8,587 nt of DNA from the NCBI GenBank assembly GCA_003566395.1, contig PXDL01000224.1, forward strand, positions 1-8,587. Direction: 5' to 3'. This document shows, in pieces, positions 1 to 6,385 of the stretch. The stretch's first letter is position 1, and each line of letters opens with the position of its first letter. The notes below the pieces were generated by a model. That model saw nothing but the letters and a program-made list of their open reading frames with translations. It searched no databases and was not told the DNA's origin. The position numbers were made by a program, and so were the translations under genes. This DNA comes from Balneolia bacterium. GTDB lineage: Bacteria; Bacteroidota; Rhodothermia; Balneolales; Cyclonatronaceae.

Positions 1-420
1 AGTTTGGATAACCTGAATGAAGACATCACCAAAAGTATCAATGCATCGGAAATGGCCAGGCGTCACTTTCGGGAAATCGCGCGGGTCTCGGGACTCATTT
101 TCCAGGGATTTCCGGGACAGCGCACCGGCTCAAAACATCTTCAGGCCAACTCGGGGCTGCTGTTTGATGTGTTTCAGGAGTACGATGCCGGCAATTTTCT
201 CCTCAGACAAAGCTACGATGAAATCATGACCTACCAGCTGGAAACGCAGCGACTTGCCGGGGTCCTCGAACGAATCGGATCAAAAGATGTGCTGCTGACC
301 ACCCCCGACCGCTTCACCCCGTTTTCATTCCCGATTATGGTGGACAGACTGCGGGCGAAGCTAAGCTCCGAAAAATTGAAAGACCGGATAGGGAGGTTGA
401 AAGTGCAGGTTGAGAGATAA
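1..420 (+). CDS. Ligase-associated DEXH-box (Lhr-like) helicase, C-terminal fragment (5' end outside window)
   Basis: The frame is open from base 1 and ends at the TAA at 418-420. About 139 residues are visible and the true start lies upstream. The TTG at position 4 should not be taken as a start. The sequence matches from memory the C-terminal tail of the ligase-associated DNA-damage-response helicases related to Lhr. Telling segments are ARRHFREIARVSGLIFQG, GSKHLQANSGLLFDVF, and the ending FTPFSFPIMVDRLR followed by LSSEKLKDRI. Family members are usually about 800 residues or more, with two RecA-like motor domains, a winged helix and this C-terminal region, so only the last sixth or so is present. 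Proteins of this class are 3'-5' DNA helicases, often encoded beside an ATP-dependent DNA ligase and a metallophosphoesterase. Those partners would lie off the left edge and cannot be checked here. The family call is fairly secure and the cellular role is inferred. Confidence 0.85.
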   Translation, partial: SLDNLNEDITKSINASEMARRHFREIARVSGLIFQGFPGQRTGSKHLQANSGLLFDVFQEYDAGNFLLRQSYDEIMTYQLETQRLAGVLERIGSKDVLLTTPDRFTPFSFPIMVDRLRAKLSSEKLKDRIGRLKVQVER

Positions 421-423
421 TTG

Positions 424-451
424 TGAATGGTGAATTTTGAATTGTGAATTA
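424..451. repeat. Four tandem copies of a 7-nt unit (TGAATNN)
   Basis: TGAAT occurs at 424, 431, 438 and 445, exactly seven bases apart. The units are TGAATGG, TGAATTT, TGAATTG and TGAATTA. The run lies just past the helicase stop codon, between two convergent coding regions, and is AT-rich. It could be a simple-sequence scar or part of a dispersed intergenic repeat. No function is apparent. Confidence 0.6.
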
Positions 452-497
452 GGCTTCTGGGGAATTTGCCAGGATTAGTGGCTATATATTTTAGATT

Positions 498-1313
498 TTA
501 TATTTCCGTTTGGAATGCCTGATCCATAATCTGAATTTGGGCGGAAGGTATATCAGTTTTTTTTGCTTCAGAACGCCAGTTTTTTACTGCACCAGATACC
601 TCCTCCAGGATTTTCAACATCTCATTCGTTTTTAGGTTGAAATACAGGCCTACGCTTTTCGCGAGTTCAAAATCCAATGTGTTTAGCTCAAGATCGATAT
701 TGAGTGCAAGCCCTGCTTTATCGACCGATGGATTCATATCATAGGCTGGTGAGAGCCGCCACCCTTTATCCGTAAGCAGGAAACCATGATTTCTGAGATG
801 ATCATCCGTGTTTGATATGGCAATGTTAAACACAATTCGCTTCCAAAGCTGTTTCAGGTCTTCTTCCGGGTTTGCGCCATTAAACTGAATAAACTCTGCT
901 AACTCCCAATAACTTGGTGCATAATCACGAAGTTCAGCTTCAAAATGACCTGTCATTGTCATTGCAGAAGTAAAATAAATTCGGGCATTGTTAACTCTGT
1001 CGAATCTTTTAGTGAAAAAGGTGTGGTTCTTGCCTGATACCTTTTCTACTCTCGCTTCGGGAACGTTAATTCCAGCTTTTTTTGCCAGTTTCCATACAAT
1101 TTATTCCCATGCTCCTACATCGTTTGTGTCCTGCCTGGAAGGAAACCTGGCAATCCAAAGTTCGCCTTTCTCATCCCTTACAGATGACTTCAACCTTGCA
1201 CCTCCGAGCGATGCCCCTGGAGCAAGAAGTACTCTAAGAAGGCTTTGCAAAACCGTTCTTTTGCCTGTCTTCTGCCTTGTCGCAAAAATGAAATCCTCCG
1301 TATAGATTTTCAC
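498..1313 (-). pseudogene. hipA: Degraded hipA-family serine/threonine kinase (type II toxin-antitoxin toxin)
   Basis: Two segments in the same frame (1313-1104 and 1100-498) join into one HipA-like protein, interrupted only by an in-frame TAA at 1103-1101. The first segment holds the glycine-rich ATP loop (LLAPGASLGGAR) and the ELWIARFPS strand. The stop replaces one residue after DVGAWE. The frame then continues through LAKKAGINVPEARV, FTKRFDR, the catalytic loop NTDDHLRNHG (Asp codon 801-803, Asn codon 789-791) and the metal-binding AYDMNP (Asp codon 738-740). HipA kinases are about 400-440 residues. Here only about 271 codons are recognisable, and the N-terminal domain that precedes the ATP loop is missing. 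A GTG at 1313 opens the frame, but a stop lies six codons upstream of it. The ATP-binding Lys of the family's IAKFPS strand is Arg here (codon 1146-1148, AGG). No hipB-like antitoxin gene is nearby. The sequence is visibly more AT-rich than its neighbours, which suggests foreign origin. A sequencing error could explain the stop but not the missing N-terminus. Confidence 0.85.
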
Positions 1314-1382
1314 GGATGGATGTAAACCCTAACCATTCATTCATTGCGTTAATCCTCACTTAATCAGCGAGCCTCAGCGTCC

Positions 1383-1418
1383 AAAAAAAGCCACACCCAA
1401 AAATCAGGATGTGGCTTT
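1383..1418 (-). terminator. Intrinsic terminator of the S9 peptidase gene
   Basis: Read on the - strand, a 12-bp stem (arms at 1418-1407 and 1398-1387, one T-G pair, core AAAGCCACA/TGTGGCTTT) with an 8-nt loop is followed by a run of seven T at 1389-1383. It begins about 25 nt past the peptidase stop codon. On the + strand no comparable T run follows the stem, so it should act mainly in the - direction. It also shields the hipA remnant downstream from peptidase transcription. Confidence 0.92.
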
Positions 1419-1443
1419 AATCATTAAATAAGTGAGTCCAACC

Positions 1444-3456
1444 TCAATCCTTCAAATACTCATCAAACCAGTCCAGCATTCGGTTCATGAAATCGAGTTG
1501 ATGGGCGCGTTCCACCAGGCCGTGCGGCTGACGCGGATACAGGACCATGTCGGTCGGGATTTCCAGAAGGCGCAGGAAGTTGTACAGCTGTATGGACTGC
1601 TCGGGGTGGACTCGCTCATCGGCCAGACCGTGTGCCACCAGAATCGGGGTGTCGGCGGTAGTGAGGGGCGCTACGGGCGAGCGGTCCCAGTTCTGACCCG
1701 GATTATCGAACCACCACAAATCCCAGTGGGTCATGGACATTTCTACCGGAATATCGGTTGTGCCCATGAATGATATCCAGTTGGAAAGTCCGGCAAACGT
1801 TATGGTTGCGGCAAAGCGATGGCTGTAGCGGGTTCCGGCCCAGGCCGAAAAATAGCCGCCGTATGAGGTGCCCGACATGCCCACACGCCGGGGATCAATC
1901 AGGCCCTGCTCCTCGAGATAGTCGATGCCGAGCAGCACGTCTTCAAACTCTCTGCCGCCGAGATCACGGTGGTTGGCCATGGTGAACCACGATCCGCGGC
2001 CCGCGCTTCCTCTGTAGTTGGGCTTGAACACAACATATCCGTTAGCAGCCAAGAACTGAGCAGGATATAAAGCACGTGTGCCCCATCCGTCGAGGTCAAC
2101 ACCTTCGGGACCACCATGAGGCAGCACGGCCAGCGGATACCGGGTGCCTTCTTCATATCCTACCGGCAGAGTTAGAACACCCTCCATCCAAAGATCGTCG
2201 GCTCCGTACCAGCGGACGGTCTTCTGTTCGCCAAGACGGCGGTCGGCCAGCCATTCATTATGATGTGTGAGCCTCAGAAAACTGCCGTCCTGAAGTGAAC
2301 CGGTATAAGCCTCACCGGGATGATCACGACGGTTAACGGCAGCTGCAAATCTGCTTCCTTCGCTGTCCGGACTGATCGAGCGAAAGATCTCAAGCCCTCC
2401 GCCGGCCAGCCTGTTTACGGCTCCTCCACCGGCCGGAATCTCGTTGAGCGTGGTTCGGGTACTTTCCACGGCGGTAAAGTGAAGCGTGCGATTGTCCTTC
2501 CAGCCGATCCACTCAATGGTTCCATCGTAGTCTTCAGGGGTGATGTCTTTCGGGTCGGAGCCGTCGCGATTCACCACATAGATACGCTGAGCAAGCGGAT
2601 CGCTGAACACTTTAGCACCTAAAAAAGCAATCCGCTGCCCGTCGGGGCTGTAAATGATAGGTCCCAGTTTACCCTCGGTATCCGTGAGCAGGGAATAATC
2701 TCCGCTCGCCAGATCGATGCGATACAGTTCGCTGAACATCAGGTCGAAATCGGCCAGCGGATCGGTGGTGATGCGCACAATGGCCTCATCGCCGTTGGGC
2801 GCAACCGCGAAATCCTGAACCAGCCACTCATCGGGCGTCAGGGAACGGGCGTCCTGCCCGTTTAACTCCTGAACATAAAGCCGGACGGCACGGGGCGCCG
2901 CGCTCGACACAATCATATCATAGCCAAGCTCTCTGCTCTCGCGAACATCATCAGGCTCGGGATCACGTGAGCGGTACAAGAGGGTCGAGCCGTCGGCAGA
3001 AACCGTGAACTGCATTACCCCGAAGGAAGCATCGGTAAGGCGCTCCAGATTTTCACCCGCGGCATCCACAGCATAGACTTGCGTCTGGTCGCTGTGATCG
3101 GTGAGGCGGGCGGTGAAGGCCAAACGCCCGTCGGGAAGCCACTGCGGGGCCGAAGCACTTTGAGGATGGGTAATGACCGGAACGGCCTCCCCTCCCTGAG
3201 ATGGAATAATGAATAGTTCGCTGGAGCTTCGTGCGCGGGGAGCGTCTTCAACAGGCGGCCGGGAGACCGTATAGGCTACATGAGCTCCATCGGGACTCAT
3301 TACAGTACTGGTGACGGCTCTGGTTTCGGCAACATCCTCAGCCGACAGGCCTTGCTGCTGGGCCGATGTGTTTGTCCAAGCTGCGGAGACGAGCAGGGCC
3401 GTAATAAGCAGAAACGAAGATTTATAGAAGCGATTAAAAAACATATTTGTAGGCAT
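1444..3456 (-). CDS. Secreted S9-family serine peptidase (prolyl oligopeptidase / acylaminoacyl peptidase type)
   Basis: From the ATG at 3456 the protein has 670 residues. An N-terminal signal peptide (basic start, hydrophobic FLLITALLVSAAW, likely cut near residue 32 after TSA) points to export to the periplasm or envelope. Residues from about 40 to 400 form a beta-propeller with repeated SPDG-like turns (SPDGAH, SADGST, SPDGQR). Residues from about 410 to 670 are the alpha/beta-hydrolase catalytic domain. It contains HGGP at 447-450, NYRGSAGRG from 480, the nucleophile GTSYGG (Ser531), Asp613 in HGLADERV and His645 in RQPHG, so the triad is complete. I see no double-Glu signature of dipeptidyl peptidase IV, so an S9C-like oligopeptidase or acylaminoacyl peptidase is more likely. 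The expected job is hydrolysis of short peptides. A TTG at 3459 and an ATG at 3444 are alternative starts. None has a clear Shine-Dalgarno site, and the ATG at 3444 would still keep the signal peptide. The gene has its own terminator and no co-directional partner upstream, so it is probably monocistronic. Confidence 0.95.
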   Translation of the reverse strand: MPTNMFFNRFYKSSFLLITALLVSAAWTNTSAQQQGLSAEDVAETRAVTSTVMSPDGAHVAYTVSRPPVEDAPRARSSSELFIIPSQGGEAVPVITHPQSASAPQWLPDGRLAFTARLTDHSDQTQVYAVDAAGENLERLTDASFGVMQFTVSADGSTLLYRSRDPEPDDVRESRELGYDMIVSSAAPRAVRLYVQELNGQDARSLTPDEWLVQDFAVAPNGDEAIVRITTDPLADFDLMFSELYRIDLASGDYSLLTDTEGKLGPIIYSPDGQRIAFLGAKVFSDPLAQRIYVVNRDGSDPKDITPEDYDGTIEWIGWKDNRTLHFTAVESTRTTLNEIPAGGGAVNRLAGGGLEIFRSISPDSEGSRFAAAVNRRDHPGEAYTGSLQDGSFLRLTHHNEWLADRRLGEQKTVRWYGADDLWMEGVLTLPVGYEEGTRYPLAVLPHGGPEGVDLDGWGTRALYPAQFLAANGYVVFKPNYRGSAGRGSWFTMANHRDLGGREFEDVLLGIDYLEEQGLIDPRRVGMSGTSYGGYFSAWAGTRYSHRFAATITFAGLSNWISFMGTTDIPVEMSMTHWDLWWFDNPGQNWDRSPVAPLTTADTPILVAHGLADERVHPEQSIQLYNFLRLLEIPTDMVLYPRQPHGLVERAHQLDFMNRMLDWFDEYLKD

Positions 3457-3495
3457 CAAAAGTTATTTATTCAGGTTGAAAGATTTGTGATCTGT

Positions 3496-3523
3496 TCCCG
3501 AATAATATCTGTAATCTTCGGGA
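3496..3523. promoter_or_regulatory. Short inverted repeat upstream of the S9 peptidase
   Basis: TCCCGAA at 3496-3502 is matched by TTCGGGA at 3517-3523, a perfect 7-bp dyad with a 14-nt spacer. It lies about 40-70 nt upstream of the peptidase start codon. It could be an operator or a hairpin in the 5' leader. No T run follows on either strand, so it is not a terminator. A dyad of this size could also arise by chance. Confidence 0.3.
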
Positions 3524-3714
3524 CATACGGAAAACGGGTCTTTAAATCATGAGGCTGCTACCAATGACATGTTTTTCAAGGCAAGCATCCCGGCCCTGGA
3601 AAAAAAGCGCATAATCCCTTTATCTCTATGAGTGGGAGCGGGTGCGCCGGAGAGGGGGTGCGACCTGTCCACGGTGCCCGACCCAACGGTCGTTTCTCGC
3701 AAGGCCTGGTAATT

Positions 3715-3767
3715 AACCATGAAAACACAAAAAATGGAATACGATAGATTTATGTTTTTATGATGTT
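3715..3767. repeat. AT-rich imperfect inverted repeat
   Basis: The left arm AACCATGAAAACACAAA (3715-3731) pairs with the right arm TTTATG-TTTTTATG-ATGTT (3749-3767) around a 17-nt loop. The best core is CATGAAAACA against TGTTTTTATG, 9 of 10 matching. Motifs of this AACCATGAAAACACAAA type look like dispersed intergenic repeats seen in many bacteria of this group, but that is from memory and copy number cannot be judged from one window. Confidence 0.4.
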
Positions 3768-3885
3768 TATGCATGTAGAACCGCTGTTCTTTTTCAGAGA
3801 AAAAAACCTTTTCCGGCCCCGGCTCAATCATAAATAACCATAAATGATGTATGAAATCATCCATCAGACTAATTAGCCATCCAGC

Positions 3886-3916
3886 TTTGAGTTAAGCGCT
3901 TTTTTTTATTTATTTG
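3886..3916 (+). promoter_or_regulatory. Candidate Bacteroidota-type promoter for the oxidoreductase-isomerase unit
   Basis: TTTG at 3886-3889 is followed after 19 nt by TTTATTTG at 3909-3916. This matches the Bacteroidota primary-sigma pattern (TTTG, 19-20 nt, TAnnTTTG) at seven of the eight constrained bases. It would place transcription start near 3922, giving a leader of about 40 nt before the ATG at 3961. The surrounding T-rich sequence makes chance matches easy, so this is a suggestion only. Confidence 0.35.
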
Positions 3917-3960
3917 GGCCAGTTCGACACCACAACCATCAATGCTATAGAATACAGGAT

Positions 3961-5112
3961 ATGATGATCAGATATGGGATGATAGGCGGCGGAGAGGGGT
4001 CTTTTATCGGGGCCGTTCACCGAAAAGCCGCCGCGCTTGACGGCAACTTCGAGCTTGTTTGCGGCTCTTTCAGCAGTAAACCGGAAAAATCTAAAAGTTC
4101 GGGCCGGGCGCTCGGGCTGGCTCAAAACAGGGTGTATGCCTCTTTTGAGGAGATGATCGAACAGGAGGCGAAGCTGCCCGAAGACGAACGGATGCAGGCC
4201 GTTTCCATCGTTACACCTAACCACATGCATTTTGCCCCGGCTATGAAAGCGCTCCAAAACGGCTTTCACGTAATCATAGATAAACCGATTGCTTTCTCGC
4301 TGGATGAAGCCCGGGAAATGGCCCAAAAAGTGAATGAAACAGGACTTGTATTGGCCCTCACCCATACCTATACCGGCTATCCCATGATTAAGGAAGCCCG
4401 GCACCGGATCCGAAGCGGGAAAATCGGAAAAGTGCGAAAAATTCTGGTTGAATATCCGCAGGGCTGGCTTGCAACCTTCCTGGAAAGTGAAGGCAACAAA
4501 CAAGCGTCGTGGCGAACCGATCCGTCCAAATCCGGGGCCGGCGGCGCTACGGGAGATATCGGGACGCATGCGGCCAATCTCGCCGAATACGTCAGTGGGC
4601 GTCAGATTACGCAGGTTTGCGCCGATGTTAATATTGTAGTTGAAGGCCGCAAGCTCGATGATGACTCCGCCGCTCTGCTTCGCTTCACCGGCGGAGCCAC
4701 GGGCAGCCTGATTGCGACTCAGGTAGCGGCCGGAGAAGAGAACGACCTGAAGCTGCGTATTTATGGCGAAAAAGGCGGATTTGTCTGGACTCACACCGAT
4801 CCCAACTCCCTGCTACACAAACCAATCGACGGGCCCGCCCAAACGCTTCGCGCCGGAAACGCTTATCTCAGCGAGGCCGCAGCTTCCAATCTGAGGCTCC
4901 CGCCCGGTCATCCCGAAGGATATCTTGAAGCCTTCGCCAATATTTATAACGCGTTCGCCCGTGCCGTCACCGATCATGCACAGGGCAGTTATACCGTGCC
5001 GGAAGACTACGATTTTCCCGGTACCAAAGACGGCGTGCGCGGCATGGCGTTCGTGGAAACCATGATTGCTTCCGGCAAATCGGAAACCAAATGGACCGAT
5101 TTCATAATTTGA
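3961..5112 (+). CDS. Gfo/Idh/MocA family NAD(P)-dependent oxidoreductase
   Basis: The 383-residue protein has the usual two domains. An N-terminal Rossmann fold carries the nucleotide loop GGGEGSFIGAVH at residues 9-20, the TPNHMH segment at 85-90, and DKP at 107-109, which replaces the commoner EKP whose Lys is catalytic. A C-terminal alpha/beta substrate domain carries GDIGTHA at 198-204 with the likely catalytic His203. Members oxidise or reduce a hydroxyl or ketone on sugars, glycosides or cyclitols using NAD(P). The opening RYGMIGGGEGSFIGAVHR resembles a subgroup often annotated as inositol or glycoside 3-dehydrogenases, but substrate cannot be assigned. There is no signal peptide, so it should be cytoplasmic. 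The isomerase gene follows after 52 nt and ends at a shared terminator, so the two are probably co-transcribed. The start may instead be the adjacent ATG at 3964, which gives a more sensible distance to AGGA at 3956-3959. Confidence 0.95.
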   Translation: MMIRYGMIGGGEGSFIGAVHRKAAALDGNFELVCGSFSSKPEKSKSSGRALGLAQNRVYASFEEMIEQEAKLPEDERMQAVSIVTPNHMHFAPAMKALQNGFHVIIDKPIAFSLDEAREMAQKVNETGLVLALTHTYTGYPMIKEARHRIRSGKIGKVRKILVEYPQGWLATFLESEGNKQASWRTDPSKSGAGGATGDIGTHAANLAEYVSGRQITQVCADVNIVVEGRKLDDDSAALLRFTGGATGSLIATQVAAGEENDLKLRIYGEKGGFVWTHTDPNSLLHKPIDGPAQTLRAGNAYLSEAAASNLRLPPGHPEGYLEAFANIYNAFARAVTDHAQGSYTVPEDYDFPGTKDGVRGMAFVETMIASGKSETKWTDFII

Positions 5113-5164
5113 TGCTTTTACGGGCACGAAACCTTTCACCCTAACCTAAAACCCAACAGATTTT

Positions 5165-6220
5165 ATGAAAACCATACAGGGACCGGCCATCTTTCTCGCC
5201 CAGTTTATTGACAGCAAGCCACCGTTCGACAAGCTTGAAACGCTTTGTGAGTGGGCGGCTTCGCTCGGATACGAAGGTGTGCAAATTCCCACCTGGGAAA
5301 ACGCGCTGATCGACCTCGACAAAGTGGCTGAAAGCAAAACCTATGCGGATGAATACAAAGGCCGTATTGAGGAAACCGGCGTCAAAATCACCGAGCTTTC
5401 CACTCACCTTCAGGGACAACTGGTGGCGGTGCATCCCGCCTATGATGAAATGTTCGATGGTTTTGCTCCGGAAAAATACCGCGGTAATCCTAAAGCCCGT
5501 ACCGAATGGGCGGTAAGTCAGCTTAAAAAAGCGGCCAAAGCGAGCCAGAATCTGGGCATTGATGTACACGCCAGCTTTTCCGGCGCCCTGATGTGGCACA
5601 CTCATTATCCGTGGCCGCAGCGACCGGCCGGACTTGTTGAGGAAGGCTTCGCCGAGCTGGCACGCAGGTGGAAACCCATCCTGGATACGTTTGATGAACA
5701 GGGTGTGGATGTCTGCTATGAAATCCATGCGGGCGAGGATGTCCACGACGGTGTAACGTTTGAGCGTTTTCTGGAAGCCACCGGAAACCATCCGCGCTGC
5801 CGGATTCTCTACGACCCGAGTCATTTTGTGCTTCAACAGCTCGAGTATCTGGACTTCATCGATATCTATCACGAAAAAATCGGGATGTTTCATGTGAAGG
5901 ACGCCGAATTCAATCCAACGGGGCGAAGCGGCGTGTACGGAGGGTATCAGGGCTGGGCGGATCGGCCCGGACGTTTTCGCTCCCTCGGCGACGGGCATGT
6001 GGATTTCAGCGGTATTTTCAGCAAGCTTTCACAGTACGGCTTTGACGGCTGGGCGGTGCTGGAATGGGAATGCTGCATCAAAAGTCCGGAACAAGGCGCA
6101 GCAGAAGGTGCGCCCTTCATTGCAAGCCACATCATAGAAGTAACCGACAAGGCCTTCGACGATTTTGCTTCGGCCGGAGCCGACAAGGAACTGAATCGTA
6201 AAATACTGGGGCTGAAGTGA
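5165..6220 (+). CDS. Sugar phosphate isomerase/epimerase (xylose isomerase-like TIM barrel)
   Basis: The 351-residue protein fits the AP-endonuclease-2/xylose-isomerase-like TIM barrel family (PF01261 type). Early strands show LCEWAASLGYEGVQIP (about 27-42) and ITELSTHLQGQLVAVHP (75-91). Likely divalent-metal ligands follow in the usual order: Glu186 in CYEIHAGED, Asp217 with nearby His220 in LYDPSH, His243 with Asp246 in FHVKDAE, and Glu300 (or Glu302) in VLEWE. It is somewhat longer than the 280-300 residues common in the family. The extra length lies partly in the 90-110 and 250-275 loops (GRSGVYGG, GWADRPGRF). No signal peptide is seen. Relatives isomerise or epimerise keto-sugars, and some act as lyases or hydratases on 3-keto-glycosides. 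Placement directly behind a Gfo/Idh/MocA dehydrogenase suggests it acts on that enzyme's keto-sugar product. This is inference from context. The ATG at 5165 has no Shine-Dalgarno site, as is usual here. Confidence 0.93.
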   Translation: MKTIQGPAIFLAQFIDSKPPFDKLETLCEWAASLGYEGVQIPTWENALIDLDKVAESKTYADEYKGRIEETGVKITELSTHLQGQLVAVHPAYDEMFDGFAPEKYRGNPKARTEWAVSQLKKAAKASQNLGIDVHASFSGALMWHTHYPWPQRPAGLVEEGFAELARRWKPILDTFDEQGVDVCYEIHAGEDVHDGVTFERFLEATGNHPRCRILYDPSHFVLQQLEYLDFIDIYHEKIGMFHVKDAEFNPTGRSGVYGGYQGWADRPGRFRSLGDGHVDFSGIFSKLSQYGFDGWAVLEWECCIKSPEQGAAEGAPFIASHIIEVTDKAFDDFASAGADKELNRKILGLK

Positions 6221-6255
6221 GTACCCGAAAAGTCAGCGCAATCTGAGCCTGAATT

Positions 6256-6297
6256 GAGCCGGGCCGAACGTAAACGGTCCGGCTCTTTGTATATTTA
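6256..6297 (+). terminator. Intrinsic terminator of the oxidoreductase-isomerase unit
   Basis: GAGCCGGGCCG (6256-6266) pairs with CGGTCCGGCTC (6275-6285) to give an 11-bp GC-rich stem with one G-T pair and an 8-nt loop. TTTGTATATTT follows directly. It sits 36 nt past the isomerase stop codon. It separates that unit from mgtE, which therefore needs its own promoter in the next 90 nt. I could not pick a convincing one there. Confidence 0.92.
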
Positions 6298-6385
6298 CGT
6301 GTTAATCGAAATCCGGGCCTGTCCCCTGTCCGCTCAAGCCCGCCTTTAAAACCAATTCTGAATTTAACGTTAACCTTTCTGCCAG

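Larger units (their letters stand above)
3457..3960. other. Gene-free divergent intergenic region (about 500 nt)
   Basis: This stretch separates the start of the S9 peptidase gene (- strand) from the start of the oxidoreductase gene (+ strand), so it must hold both promoters. I see no credible gene in it. The one longer open frame (- strand, 3864-3547) has low-complexity composition and no recognisable family. It contains four things listed or discussed separately: a short dyad near 3496-3523, a GC-rich island near 3625-3705, an AT-rich imperfect inverted repeat at 3715-3767, and a promoter-like match at 3886-3916. Confidence 0.7.

Noticed and set aside
468..482. Possible terminator GCCA...TGGC followed by TATATATTTT after the helicase gene
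   Set aside because: The stem is only 4 bp and the trailing sequence is not a clean T run, so it is too weak to call.
988..1305. 105-codon + strand frame
   Set aside because: It is the complement of the hipA remnant, whose - strand translation carries conserved kinase motifs.
3547..3864. 105-codon - strand frame in the divergent intergenic region
   Set aside because: It spans the GC-rich island and the AT-rich palindrome, has uneven composition, no ribosome site and no recognisable family. It is treated as non-coding.
3910..4794. 294-codon - strand frame opposite the oxidoreductase gene
   Set aside because: The + strand encodes an unmistakable Gfo/Idh/MocA protein. The antisense frame is a codon-bias shadow with no motifs.
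5141..5998. 285-codon - strand frame opposite the isomerase gene
   Set aside because: It is antisense to a clear TIM-barrel isomerase with all metal ligands present, and shows no domain of its own.
6298..6385. Possible M-box Mg2+ riboswitch in front of mgtE
   Set aside because: Fewer than 100 nt lie between the upstream terminator and the start codon, too short for an M-box, and no terminator-type hairpin is present.
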